A stretch of 64,000 bases of DNA. It comes from Streptomyces sp. NBC_00414. Its GTDB lineage: Bacteria > Actinomycetota > Actinomycetes > Streptomycetales > Streptomycetaceae. The position numbers and the translations under genes are program-made. Of this stretch, positions 26,019 to 35,549 are shown one piece after another. The stretch covers positions 6,758,001 to 6,822,000 of the forward strand of contig NZ_CP107935.1 in NCBI RefSeq assembly GCF_036038375.1, written 5' to 3'. Under the pieces are notes generated by a model. It had not been told where the DNA came from, made no database searches, and worked only from the letters and a program-made list of their open reading frames with translations. Every line of letters begins with the position of its first letter. Position 1 is the first letter of the stretch.

Positions 26019-28270
26019 CCAACATTCCTGAGACCGGCCGGACCCCGCGGGTCCAGATCCGGCTCATCGTCATCCAGATCCTCGTACTGTCCCTCCTCGG
26101 CACCCTCGGCGGGCGCCTGTGGTACCTCCAGATCCGCAACGGCGACGAGTACGCCAAGGAGGCGTCCGGCAACCACGTCCAGCAGGTCGTCAGCCCCGCC
26201 GTGCGCGGCTCGATCCTGGACGCCCGCGGAGTGCCGATCGCCGACAACGAGACCCGGCTCGTGGTCTCCGCGTCCCGGACCGAGCTGTTGAAGATGAAGG
26301 ACGACGGCGACGCCGTCCTCGCCAAGCTCGCGGACGTCCTCGGCATGAAGGCCGCGGACGTGCGGGACAAGGTCCGGCTGTGCGACGCGAAGACGCCCCA
26401 GCCGTGCTGGAACGGCTCGCCCTACCAGCCGATCCCCATCACCGACGAGGCCACGCCCAAGCAGGCCCTGCAGATCCGCGAGCGCGCCGAGGACTTCCCC
26501 GGCATCACCGCGGAGCCGCAGGCGGTGCGCCGCTACGCCGCCCCCGGCAAGGCCAACACCGCCCAGGTCCTCGGCTATCTCTCGCCCGTCACCGACGAGG
26601 AGATCACCAAGGCCGAGGACACCGACTCGCCGTACCTGCGCTCCGACCAGGTCGGCCGCTCGGGCCTGGAGCGCCAGTACGACAAGCAACTGCGCGGCAA
26701 GGCCGGCGTCACCCGCTACGAGGTCGACAACCTCGGCCGGGTCATCGGCCAGGCCAAGAGCGACGAGGCCCAGCCCGGTGAGAACGTCGTCACCAGCATC
26801 GACTCCCGCGTCCAGCGCGTCGCCGAGTACGAGCTGAACGAGGCGATGAAGGTCGCCCGTACCGAGTTCGACAAGAACACCGGCGAGAACTACAAGGCCG
26901 ACTCCGGCGCGGTGGTCGTCATGGAGGCCAAGACCGGCCGTGTCGTGTCGATGGCGTCCAACCCCTCCTACGACCCGAACGCCTGGGTCGGCGGGATCTC
27001 CGGCAAGGACTACACGAGGCTCACCGGCAAGGACTCCAACTACCCGCTCCTGAACCGCGCGATCCAGGGCCAGTCGGCGCCCGGCTCGATCTTCAAGGTC
27101 GTCCCGACGGCCGCCGCCATAAACGCGGGCTACTCCTTCAACGGCCCCTACCAGTGCGCCGCCTCGTACTCCATCGGCGGTCAGGTCTTCAAGAACTTCG
27201 AGTCCAAGGGATACGGCCCGATCAGCCTCGGCCGCGCCCTGGAGGTCTCCTGCGACACCGTCTTCTACAGCCTCTCCCACCAGGAGTGGAAGAAGGACGG
27301 CGGCATCAAGCCGCACAAGGACGCCAAGGACTGGTTCTACAAGACGGCCCACCAGTTCGGCCTCGGCAAGGAGACCGGCATCGACCTGCCGAACGAGGTC
27401 ACCGGCCGCGTCCCCGACCGCAAGTGGAAGGCGGACTACTGGAAGGCCAACAAGGACGCCTGGTGCAAGTACGGCAAGAAGGGCGGCTCGTACGCCCAGC
27501 AGATCGCGTACGAGAACTGCCTCGAAGGCAACCGGATGCGCGCCGGTGACTCCGTCAACTACTCGATCGGCCAGGGCGACACCCTCGTCACGCCGATACA
27601 GATGGCGACGATCTACGGGGCCATCTCCAACGGCGGCACGCTCTACGACCCGACCGTCGGCAAGGCGATCGTCAGCCCGGACGGCAAGACCGTCCAGGAG
27701 ATCAAGCCGAAGTCGCACGGCAAGCTGCCGATGACGAAGAAGACCCGCGACGAGATAGACGGTGCCCTCGCGGGAGTCGCGACCCGCGGTACGGCCGCCT
27801 GGAGGTTCGGCGGCTGGCCGCAGGACAAGATCCCGATGCACGCCAAGACGGGTACGGCCGAGGTCTACGGCAAGCAGACGACCTCGTGGTTCGCCACGTA
27901 CACCAAGGACTACACGGTCATCATGACCATCTCCCAGGGCGGTACGGGTTCCGGCGCCTCGGGCCCCGCCGTGCGCAAGATCTACAACGCGCTGTACGGA
28001 GTCTCCGAGGACGGCGCCATCGACAAGAAGAAGGCGCTGCTCTACACGCCGCAGAAGAACCTGCCGAAGGTCGAGAAGGACGGGTCGATCGACTCCCCGA
28101 AGGCCGAGGTCTACCCGCCGAAGGCGGAGGAGCAGGCCACCGAGGAGGGACAGCAGCAGGTGGCGGGCGACAACCCGGCCGCCACCGTCCCGAACCCCAA
28201 TACCGGCACCAACCGTGACACGCGCAGGCGCTCGGCCCGCCCGAGGAAGAGGCGGAGGTCCCTCGCATGA
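26015..28270 (+). CDS. mrdA: Penicillin-binding protein 2 (class B transpeptidase)
   Basis: DD-transpeptidase paired with RodA in the elongation/spore-wall machinery. 751 codons. One N-terminal transmembrane helix (about 15-37), dimerisation domain, then the transpeptidase domain with nucleophile Ser358 in GSIFK, the SxD-type second motif in SCDTVFYSL, and KTGT at 611-614. SxD rather than SxN is usual for PBP2. The C-terminal 70 residues are a charged, disordered tail ending in Arg-rich sequence. Starts inside the mreD stop codon and overlaps rodA by 4 nt. Confidence 0.95.
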   Translation: MTNIPETGRTPRVQIRLIVIQILVLSLLGTLGGRLWYLQIRNGDEYAKEASGNHVQQVVSPAVRGSILDARGVPIADNETRLVVSASRTELLKMKDDGDAVLAKLADVLGMKAADVRDKVRLCDAKTPQPCWNGSPYQPIPITDEATPKQALQIRERAEDFPGITAEPQAVRRYAAPGKANTAQVLGYLSPVTDEEITKAEDTDSPYLRSDQVGRSGLERQYDKQLRGKAGVTRYEVDNLGRVIGQAKSDEAQPGENVVTSIDSRVQRVAEYELNEAMKVARTEFDKNTGENYKADSGAVVVMEAKTGRVVSMASNPSYDPNAWVGGISGKDYTRLTGKDSNYPLLNRAIQGQSAPGSIFKVVPTAAAINAGYSFNGPYQCAASYSIGGQVFKNFESKGYGPISLGRALEVSCDTVFYSLSHQEWKKDGGIKPHKDAKDWFYKTAHQFGLGKETGIDLPNEVTGRVPDRKWKADYWKANKDAWCKYGKKGGSYAQQIAYENCLEGNRMRAGDSVNYSIGQGDTLVTPIQMATIYGAISNGGTLYDPTVGKAIVSPDGKTVQEIKPKSHGKLPMTKKTRDEIDGALAGVATRGTAAWRFGGWPQDKIPMHAKTGTAEVYGKQTTSWFATYTKDYTVIMTISQGGTGSGASGPAVRKIYNALYGVSEDGAIDKKKALLYTPQKNLPKVEKDGSIDSPKAEVYPPKAEEQATEEGQQQVAGDNPAATVPNPNTGTNRDTRRRSARPRKRRRSLA

Positions 28271-29466
28271 CCGGCGCGAACGGCTTCTCCGTCTCCGGGT
28301 ACGGGCCCGAACGCGGCAGCTGGACGCGGGTGTTCGCCCGCGACTCGCTGGCCCGCAGGCTCGACTGGCCGATACTGTTCGCGGCCCTCGCGCTCTCCTT
28401 CATCGGCGCGGCCCTCGTCTACTCGGCGACCCGCAACCGCACCGAGCTGAACCAGGGCGACCCGTACTACTTCCTGTTCCGGCATCTGCTCAACACGGGC
28501 ATCGGGTTCGCCCTGATGATCGGGACGGTCTGGCTCGGCCACCGCACCCTGCGCACGGCCGTACCGGTCCTCTACGGGCTCTCCCTGCTCCTGGTCCTGC
28601 TGGTGCTGACCCCGCTCGGCGCGACCATCAACGGCGCCCACGCGTGGATCGTCATCGGCGGCGGCTTCTCGCTCCAGCCCTCCGAGTTCGTGAAGATCAC
28701 GATCATCCTGGGCATGGCGATGCTGCTCGCGGCCCGGGTCGACGCGGGCGACAAACCGCACCCCGACCACCGCACGGTCCTGCAGGCGCTCGGCCTGGCC
28801 GTCGTACCGATACTGATCGTCCTGCTCATGCCCGACCTCGGTTCGGTCATGGTCATGGTGATCATCGTGCTCGGCGTGCTGCTCGCCTCCGGCGCCTCCA
28901 ACCGCTGGATCTTCGGCCTGATCGGGGCCGGCGCGCTCGGCGCGATCGCGGTCTGGCAGCTCAAGATCCTCGATGACTACCAGATCGCCCGCTTCGCCGC
29001 GTTCGCCAACCCCGCGCTGGATCCGGCGGGCGTCGGCTACAACACCAACCAGGCCCGGATCGCGATCGGCTCCGGCGGGCTGTTCGGCACCGGCCTCGGC
29101 AAGGGCTCGCAGACGACCGGGCAGTTCGTGCCCGAGCAGCAGACCGACTTCGTCTTCACGGTCGCGGGCGAGGAACTGGGCTTCGTCGGCGCCGGGCTCA
29201 TCCTGGTCCTGCTGGGTGTCGTGCTGTGGCGGGCCTGCCGCATCGCCCGCGAGACGACCGAGCTGTACGGCACGATCGTCGCCGCCGGGATCATCGCGTG
29301 GTTCGCGTTCCAGGCGTTCGAGAACGTCGGGATGACCCTCGGGATCATGCCGGTCGCGGGGCTGCCGTTGCCCTTCGTCTCGTACGGGGGGTCATCCATG
29401 TTCGCGGTGTGGGTGGCGGTGGGGCTGTTGCAGTCGATCCGGGTGCAGCGGCCCATGTCGGCGTAG
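28267..29466 (+). CDS. rodA: Rod shape-determining SEDS glycosyltransferase RodA
   Basis: Peptidoglycan polymerase of the SEDS family, 399 residues with about ten hydrophobic helices. Motifs include LQPSEFVKI, the catalytic-region aspartate in MPDLGSVMV, and GLPLPFVSYGGSSMF near the C-terminus. The ATG overlaps the PBP2 stop (ATGA), consistent with a stoichiometric RodA-PBP2 complex. Last gene of the mre cluster. Confidence 0.96.
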   Translation: MTGANGFSVSGYGPERGSWTRVFARDSLARRLDWPILFAALALSFIGAALVYSATRNRTELNQGDPYYFLFRHLLNTGIGFALMIGTVWLGHRTLRTAVPVLYGLSLLLVLLVLTPLGATINGAHAWIVIGGGFSLQPSEFVKITIILGMAMLLAARVDAGDKPHPDHRTVLQALGLAVVPILIVLLMPDLGSVMVMVIIVLGVLLASGASNRWIFGLIGAGALGAIAVWQLKILDDYQIARFAAFANPALDPAGVGYNTNQARIAIGSGGLFGTGLGKGSQTTGQFVPEQQTDFVFTVAGEELGFVGAGLILVLLGVVLWRACRIARETTELYGTIVAAGIIAWFAFQAFENVGMTLGIMPVAGLPLPFVSYGGSSMFAVWVAVGLLQSIRVQRPMSA

Positions 29467-29538
29467 CCGTTCCACTGGGTTTGGCGTTGCCCCGAGGGGT
29501 GCGGTGGGTTTTCGGGTACAGGTCCGTCGTGGCTGAGC

Positions 29539-29557
29539 GCGCAGTTCCCCGCGCCCC
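29539..29557 (-). repeat. Dispersed intergenic element copy
   Basis: GCGCAGTTCCCCGCGCCCC, followed by a short CGGGGCCC/GGGGCC stem, in the 168-bp gap between rodA and the CYTH-CHAD gene. A partial forward copy (GCGCGGGGACTGC) lies near 29590-29602. Confidence 0.8.
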
Positions 29558-29622
29558 TCACGGGGCCCTTCAAGGGGGCCGGTGCGGGGGCGCGGGGACT
29601 GCCCAAGGACTTGGATCGCGTC

Positions 29623-29628
29623 TAGATT
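29623..29628 (+). promoter_or_regulatory. -10 of a probable leaderless CYTH-CHAD transcript
   Basis: TAGATT, 6 nt, ATG at 29635; no ribosome-binding site. Confidence 0.55.
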
Positions 29629-29634
29629 CGGTGC

Positions 29635-31149
29635 ATGGCGGACACCAAGCGCGAGATCGAGCGTAAGTACGAAGCCGATGAGAATGCCGGACTGTCGGAT
29701 CTGCCGGACCTGACGCGTGTGCCGGGCGTCTCGGCCGTCATCGACAAGGGCGTCGCCGAACTCGACGCGATCTACTACGACACGGCCGACCAACGCCTCG
29801 CCGCCGCGTCCCTCACCCTGCGCCGCCGCACCGGTGGCGACGACGCGGGTTGGCACCTGAAACTCCCCGTCTCCGACGGCGTACGGGACGAGATCCACGC
29901 CCCGCTGTCCGACACCGTGCCCCGCGCCCTCACCGGACTGGTCCGCTCCCGGGTGCGCGACGCCGAACTGGTCCCCGTCGTACGCCTGGTGTCCGCCCGG
30001 GACGTCCGCCACCTCGTCGACGAGGCCGGGGGCCTGCTCGCCGAGGTCAGCGTCGACCGCGTACGGGCCGAACGGCTCAGCGGCGGCGACGGCACCGCCC
30101 GATGGACCGAGATCGAGGTCGAGCTGGCGGACGAGGGCGACCCCGCCTTCCTCGACAAGGTAGAGAAGAGACTGCGCAAGGCCGGCGTCTCCCGTTCCAC
30201 ATCGTCGTCGAAGCTGGCCCGGGCGCTGGGGGAGACGGGCCGCAGGCAGCGCAAGGAAGCCGTCGTGGAGGCGGCACCGGTCACCGCGGGCGACCACGTC
30301 CTCGCCTACGTACGTGCCCAGCGCGACGCGCTCGTCGAGCTGGACCCGGCCGTCCGGCGGGACGTCTTCGACGCCGTGCACAGCATGCGCGTGGCCACCC
30401 GCCGACTGCGCAGCGCGTTCCGCTCGTACGGCAACGTCCTGGACCGGGGCGTCACCGACCCGCTCCGCGACGAACTGAAGTGGCTGGCGGGGGAGCTGGG
30501 GGGCGACCGCGACCAGGAGGTACTGACCGAGCGGCTGACGGCGGCCCTCGGTGAACTGCCGCGCCCCCTGCTCGCCGGGCCCGTCCGCGGCCGACTGCGC
30601 ACCTGGGCGCACGCCCGCCGTTCCGGCTCCCGGCGCAGGCTGATCGCGGTCCTCGACGGCGGCCGGTATCTGAACCTCCTCGTCTCCCTCGACGCGCTGC
30701 TCGCCACCCCACCCCTGCGGGGGGCCGCCGCGGACACCAGCGGGAAGGCGATCGTGAAGGCGGTGCGCAAGGACTTCGACAAGCTGTCCGGCCTGGTCGG
30801 GGAGGCCGTCGGCCTGCCGCCCGGGCAGGACCGCGACCTCGCGATCCACGAGGCCCGCAAGAAGACCAAGCGCACCCGTTACGCGGCCGAACTCGCCGCC
30901 CCTCTGCTCGGAAAACCCGCGAAGAGCCTGGTGAGCGACATGAAGTCCCTCCAGGGCCTGCTCGGCGAGCACCAGGACAGCGTGATGGCCAGGCTCGCCC
31001 TGCGCGATCTCGCGACCCAGGCACACGCGGCGGGCGAGAACGGCTTCACGTACGGCCTCCTGTACGGCCGCGAGGAGCATGCGGCCGCATCGGTGGAGGC
31101 CGGTCTCCCGGAGGCCTGGGAGACGATCAGAAGCGCGACGACCGTCTAG
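29635..31149 (+). CDS. CYTH and CHAD domain protein
   Basis: 504 residues. The N-terminal CYTH domain begins with the ExExK signature EIERKY (residues 7-12) and alternates the basic/acidic strands of a triphosphate tunnel (RLAAASLTLRRRTGG, WHLKLPV). The C-terminal CHAD domain (from about 215) has the conserved histidines in AVHSMRVATRRLRSAFR and IHEARKKTKRTRYAAEL. CYTH proteins bind inorganic triphosphate or polyphosphate, and CHAD domains bind polyphosphate, so a polyphosphate-related role is likely. Monocistronic. Confidence 0.92.
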   Translation: MADTKREIERKYEADENAGLSDLPDLTRVPGVSAVIDKGVAELDAIYYDTADQRLAAASLTLRRRTGGDDAGWHLKLPVSDGVRDEIHAPLSDTVPRALTGLVRSRVRDAELVPVVRLVSARDVRHLVDEAGGLLAEVSVDRVRAERLSGGDGTARWTEIEVELADEGDPAFLDKVEKRLRKAGVSRSTSSSKLARALGETGRRQRKEAVVEAAPVTAGDHVLAYVRAQRDALVELDPAVRRDVFDAVHSMRVATRRLRSAFRSYGNVLDRGVTDPLRDELKWLAGELGGDRDQEVLTERLTAALGELPRPLLAGPVRGRLRTWAHARRSGSRRRLIAVLDGGRYLNLLVSLDALLATPPLRGAAADTSGKAIVKAVRKDFDKLSGLVGEAVGLPPGQDRDLAIHEARKKTKRTRYAAELAAPLLGKPAKSLVSDMKSLQGLLGEHQDSVMARLALRDLATQAHAAGENGFTYGLLYGREEHAAASVEAGLPEAWETIRSATTV

Positions 31150-31272
31150 GGGCCCGTCCGGCCTCCACAGCAGGGCGCTCGGACGGCCAGGGCTGTGAAG
31201 GCCGGACGAGGCGTGCCCACGGGCACGTTAGGCTGGAAAGTCATCCCCTGTCGGCTCGCAAAGGTTCGTGAG

Positions 31273-33240
31273 ATGTCTGCCGAAACCGCTGTGTCGGTCT
31301 TTCCACAGCTCGAAGCTCTGCTCCCGCATGTGCAGAAGCCGATCCAGTACGTCGGCGGAGAGCTCAACTCCACGGTCAAGCCCTGGGAGGACTGCGACGT
31401 CCGCTGGGCGCTCATGTACCCGGACGCGTACGAGGTCGGGCTGCCCAACCAGGGCGTCATGATCCTCTACGAGGTACTGAACGAGCGCGAGGGCGTGCTC
31501 GCCGAGCGCACCTACAGCGTCTGGCCGGACATGGAGGAGCTGATGCGCAAGCACGGCGTCCCCCAGTTCACGGTGGACGGCCACCGCCCGGTGAAGGCCT
31601 TCGACGTCTTCGGTCTGAGCTTCTCCACGGAGCTGGGCTACACCAACATGCTGACGGCGCTCGACCTCGCGGGCATCCCGCTGGAGTCGAAGGACCGCGG
31701 TCTCGACGACCCGATCGTGCTGGCCGGCGGCCACGCGGCCTTCAACCCCGAGCCGATCGCCGACTTCATCGACGCGGCGATCATCGGCGACGGCGAGCAG
31801 GCCGTGCTCGACATGACCGAGATCATCCGTGCCTGGAAGGCGGAGGGCCGGCCCGGTGGCCGCGAGGAGGTCCTGTTCCGCCTCGCGAGGACCGGCGGGG
31901 TGTACATCCCGGCGTTCTACGACGTCGAGTACCTCCCCGACGGCCGTATCGGCCGCATGGTCCCCAACAAGTCGGGCGTCCCGTGGCGCGTGTCAAAGCA
32001 CACGGTCATGGACCTGGACGAGTGGCCGTACCCGAAGAAGCCCCTCGTGCCGCTCGCGGAGACCGTCCACGAGCGCATGTCGGTGGAGATCTTCCGCGGC
32101 TGCACCCGCGGCTGCCGCTTCTGCCAGGCGGGCATGATCACTCGCCCGGTCCGTGAGCGCTCCATCACGGGCATCGGCGAGATGGTCGACAAGGGCCTCA
32201 AGGCGACCGGCTTCGAGGAGGTGGGCCTGCTCTCCCTGTCCTCGGCGGACCACTCGGAGATCGGCGACATCGCCAAGGGCCTCGCGGACCGGTACGAGGA
32301 GGACAAGGTCGGCCTGTCCCTGCCCTCCACCCGGGTCGACGCGTTCAACGTCGACCTGGCCAACGAGCTGACCCGCAACGGCCGCCGCTCCGGTCTGACC
32401 TTCGCCCCCGAGGGCGGCTCCGAGCGCCTGCGCAAGGTCATCAACAAGATGGTCTCGGAAGAGGACCTGATCCGTACGGTGTCGACCGCGTACGGCAACG
32501 GCTGGCGCCAGGTCAAGCTGTACTTCATGTGCGGCCTGCCCACCGAGACGGACGAGGACGTCCTCCAGATCGCCGACATGGCGACCAGGGTGATCGCCGA
32601 GGGCCGCAAGGTCTCCGGCCAGAACGACATCCGCTGCACGGTGTCCATCGGCGGCTTCGTCCCCAAGCCCCACACACCGTTCCAGTGGGCTCCGCAGCTG
32701 TCGGCGGAGGAGACGGACGCCCGGCTCGGCAAGCTCCGCGACAAGCTCCGCGGCGACAAGAAGTACGGCCGCTCCATCGGTTTCCGCTACCACGACGGCA
32801 AGCCCGGCATCGTCGAGGGCCTGCTCTCCCGCGGCGACCGCCGCATCGGCTCCGTCATCCGCGCGGTCTACGAGGACGGCGGCCGCTTCGACGGCTGGCG
32901 CGAGTACTTCTCGTACGACCGCTGGATGCGCTGTGCCGACAAGACGCTCCCCGCCTTCGGCCTGGACGTCGACTGGTACACGACCCGCGAGCGCACCTAC
33001 GAGGAGGTCCTGCCCTGGGACCACCTCGACTCCGGACTCGACAAGGAATGGCTCTGGCAGGACTGGCAGGAGGCGCTCGACGAGACCGAGGTCGACGACT
33101 GCCGCTGGACGCCCTGCTTCGACTGCGGCGTGTGCCCGCAGCTGGACCTCGACATCCAGGTCGGCCCGACCGGCAAGAAGCTGCTGCCGCTGACGGTCAA
33201 GAACGCCGCGACCGCCTCGGCCGGCGGCCACAGCCACTGA
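31273..33240 (+). CDS. B12-binding-like radical SAM protein (TIGR03960-type)
   Basis: 655 residues. An N-terminal cobalamin-binding-like region precedes a radical SAM core with the CxxxCxxC cluster Cys277, Cys281 and Cys284 (GCTRGCRFCQAG), followed by the strongly conserved IGGFVPKPHTPFQW segment. A Cys-rich C-terminal segment (CRWTPCFDCGVCP) could hold a second cluster. The family is typically adjacent to or fused with a DUF2344 protein, which is the second gene downstream here. The reaction is unknown; a role in tRNA or ribosomal modification has been suggested only by association. ATG at 31273 marks the start of homology. Confidence 0.88.
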   Translation: MSAETAVSVFPQLEALLPHVQKPIQYVGGELNSTVKPWEDCDVRWALMYPDAYEVGLPNQGVMILYEVLNEREGVLAERTYSVWPDMEELMRKHGVPQFTVDGHRPVKAFDVFGLSFSTELGYTNMLTALDLAGIPLESKDRGLDDPIVLAGGHAAFNPEPIADFIDAAIIGDGEQAVLDMTEIIRAWKAEGRPGGREEVLFRLARTGGVYIPAFYDVEYLPDGRIGRMVPNKSGVPWRVSKHTVMDLDEWPYPKKPLVPLAETVHERMSVEIFRGCTRGCRFCQAGMITRPVRERSITGIGEMVDKGLKATGFEEVGLLSLSSADHSEIGDIAKGLADRYEEDKVGLSLPSTRVDAFNVDLANELTRNGRRSGLTFAPEGGSERLRKVINKMVSEEDLIRTVSTAYGNGWRQVKLYFMCGLPTETDEDVLQIADMATRVIAEGRKVSGQNDIRCTVSIGGFVPKPHTPFQWAPQLSAEETDARLGKLRDKLRGDKKYGRSIGFRYHDGKPGIVEGLLSRGDRRIGSVIRAVYEDGGRFDGWREYFSYDRWMRCADKTLPAFGLDVDWYTTRERTYEEVLPWDHLDSGLDKEWLWQDWQEALDETEVDDCRWTPCFDCGVCPQLDLDIQVGPTGKKLLPLTVKNAATASAGGHSH

Positions 33241-33341
33241 GACGGGTTCCAGACGAACGTGATCCGGGACGAGCGCGGAGGAAAGCTGCGTTCCCGGACC
33301 GTTCGTGCATCCATATGCACACTTGACGCGTCCGTGTGGGT

Positions 33342-34706
33342 ATGGACCTGGAGAAGTCGCCGCAGCCCGCGCCACCCGTGATGCCCGCGCGGCAGCGGGA
33401 CGCCGCTCCTGAGGGATGTCTCGCCGTCGCGATCCGCGTCCCGGTGCGGATCGTGGTGTTCGTGCTCATCGTGCCCGTGCGGATGGCGTGGGACGCGCTG
33501 GTCGTCTGCGGCCGGCTCCTCAACGACACGCTGTTCCGGCCGCTCGGCCGGGCACTCATGTGGGTGCTCGCGCCGGTCGGGCGGGCCTTCGTGTGGCTGC
33601 TGGACGGCATCGCGACCGTCATCGCCTGGCTGTTCACCGGCCTCGGGTACGCGCTCAAGTGGCTGTGCATGCTGCTGTTCGTCTGGCCGTGGGTGGGCCT
33701 GTGGCGTTACGTGGCCGTGCCGCTGGGGCGGGCACTGGCCTGGCTCGGGCACGTGCTGCTCGTCGTCCCCGCCCGATGGCTGTACGAGCGGCTGCTGACG
33801 CCCCTCGGACACGGCATCGTGTGGGCCCTGAGGGGGTTCGGAGCCGGCTGCGCCTGGCTGTGGCGGGTGTCGGTGCTCATTCCGGCGGGCTGGCTGTACC
33901 GGGCCCTGCTCGCGCCGACCGGACGGGGCATCGCCCTGATCGCCGGCGGACTGTGGGCCGCAGTCGTGTGGGTTTCCCGGGGACTGTGGGCCGGAGCCGT
34001 GTGGATCTGCCGCGGGTCGTGGGCGGGCATCACATGGGTCGCCCGTGGGGTGTGGGCCGGCATCACATGGGTGGGCGGCGGACTGTGGGCGGGCATCACA
34101 TGGGTGGGCCGGGGACTCTGGGCCGCGGTGGCCTGGCTCGGCATGGTCGTCGGGACCCTCCTGCGGTGGATCTTCGTCGTACCCGCCGTCGCGCTGTGGC
34201 GCTGGGTGCTCGCGCCGGTCGGACGGGGTATCGCCGTCATCGCCCGGGAGATCGGCGAGGCACTGGGACACGCGTGGCGGGTCGCCGGATACGTGTCGCT
34301 CGCCGTCGGACGCTTCCTCGGGCGACTCTTCCGGTGGATCTTCGTCGAGCCGGTGCGATGGGCGTACCGGAGCGTGTTCACTCCGATGGGGCATCTCGTG
34401 CGGGACGTCTTCTGGCGGCCCGCGGCGGAGGCCGCCCGGAGCGTGGGCCGCGCCACCCGGCAGGCCCTGGCGAGCGCCCGGGAGACGGCACGGCAGACCA
34501 GGGCCGACATCCGGCGCGCGCTGTTCGGCGCCCCGCGCGAACCCGAGCCGGTACCCCTGGCCGGACCCCGCGGCGAGCCGGATCCGGGACGCCTGGTCAA
34601 GCCCGTCGAGCCCCTGCCGACCGCGCCCGGCCCCTCCCGGAGGGAACGCACGGGCGCCGACACACGTACTCTAGGTAGTAGTACGACCGCACTCACGAAG
34701 GACTGA
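33342..34706 (+). CDS. Tryptophan-rich membrane protein with six 11-residue repeats
   Basis: 454 residues, unrecognised family. After a short Pro/Ala-rich tail the protein is a chain of hydrophobic segments with regularly placed Trp. Residues 203-268 consist of six consecutive 11-residue units of the form G-L-W-A-x-x-x-W-x-x-R (DNA units of 33 bp, 33948-34145). Outside this block a longer pattern recurs about five times: hydrophobic stretch, Trp-Leu-Tyr, then L-x-P-x-G-x-G-I (for example LLTPLGHGI, LLAPTGRGI, VLAPVGRGI). The last 100 residues are basic and Pro-rich. It lies between the radical SAM gene and its usual DUF2344 partner. GTG at 33336 is an alternative start. Confidence 0.7.
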   Translation: MDLEKSPQPAPPVMPARQRDAAPEGCLAVAIRVPVRIVVFVLIVPVRMAWDALVVCGRLLNDTLFRPLGRALMWVLAPVGRAFVWLLDGIATVIAWLFTGLGYALKWLCMLLFVWPWVGLWRYVAVPLGRALAWLGHVLLVVPARWLYERLLTPLGHGIVWALRGFGAGCAWLWRVSVLIPAGWLYRALLAPTGRGIALIAGGLWAAVVWVSRGLWAGAVWICRGSWAGITWVARGVWAGITWVGGGLWAGITWVGRGLWAAVAWLGMVVGTLLRWIFVVPAVALWRWVLAPVGRGIAVIAREIGEALGHAWRVAGYVSLAVGRFLGRLFRWIFVEPVRWAYRSVFTPMGHLVRDVFWRPAAEAARSVGRATRQALASARETARQTRADIRRALFGAPREPEPVPLAGPRGEPDPGRLVKPVEPLPTAPGPSRRERTGADTRTLGSSTTALTKD

Positions 34707-34712
34707 ACGACA

Positions 34713-35549
34713 CTGGGCAAGCGACAGCCCGAAGGCCCGCCGCCCGCACCCGCGGTGCAGCGCATCCGACTGCGCTACACCAAGCGCGGCCGCCTCCGGT
34801 TCACCAGCCACCGTGACTTCCAGCGTGCCTTCGAGCGCGCGTTGCGCCGAGCCGAGGTGCCCATGGCGTACTCGGCGGGGTTCACGCCGCACCCGAAGGT
34901 GTCGTACGCCAATGCCGCACCCACCGGCACGGGCAGTGAGGCGGAATACCTGGAGATCGCGCTCACCGACGCGCGTGACCCCGGCAAGCTGCGCGAACTT
35001 CTCGACGAGTCGATGCCCGCCGGGCTCGACATCATCGACGCCGTGGAGGCCCGTACCTCGGGTCTCGCCGACCGGCTCACCGCGTCCGTGTGGGAGATGC
35101 GCCTCGACGGCGTGTCACCCGAGGACGCGGAGCGCGCCGTCGACGCCTTCACGGCGGCCGAGACCGTCGAGGTGCAGCGCAAGGCGAAAAACGGTATTCG
35201 CACCTTCGACGCCCGCGGCGCGGTCGCGAGTCTGGAGGCGCTCAGCGCACAGTCGCAGGCCCACAGTCCACAGGCTGATAGGCCGACCGACCAGGCCTGT
35301 GCGATACTGCGGCTGGTTGTTCGGCACGTGACGCCTGCCGTTCGACCTGACGACGTCCTGTCCGGTCTTCGAGCCGTGGCCGACCTGGCGCCGCCGGTCC
35401 CCGCAGCGGTGACCAGGCTGGCGCAGGGGCTGTTCGATGAAGAGACCGGCACGGTGACCGACCCGCTCGCACCCGACCGCGAGGCAGCAGCACCTACTCC
35501 GGGAGTCTCCGGGGACAGCGCCACTGCCGCCGCGAAGGTGTCGGCGTAA
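34713..35549 (+). CDS. DUF2344 (TIGR03936) protein, partner of the radical SAM protein
   Basis: About 278 residues from a CTG start at 34713, or 264 from GTG at 34755. RIRLRYTKRGRLRFTSHRDF and AGFTPHPKVSYANAAPTGTGSEAEYLEI are the family's N-terminal hallmarks; the C-terminal half is variable. No ribosome-binding site precedes the GTG, whereas AAGGA at 34698-34702 is well placed for CTG and overlaps the end of the preceding gene, with only 6 nt between stop and CTG. Expected to work with the radical SAM protein encoded at 31273. Function not established. Confidence 0.85.
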   Translation: MGKRQPEGPPPAPAVQRIRLRYTKRGRLRFTSHRDFQRAFERALRRAEVPMAYSAGFTPHPKVSYANAAPTGTGSEAEYLEIALTDARDPGKLRELLDESMPAGLDIIDAVEARTSGLADRLTASVWEMRLDGVSPEDAERAVDAFTAAETVEVQRKAKNGIRTFDARGAVASLEALSAQSQAHSPQADRPTDQACAILRLVVRHVTPAVRPDDVLSGLRAVADLAPPVPAAVTRLAQGLFDEETGTVTDPLAPDREAAAPTPGVSGDSATAAAKVSA

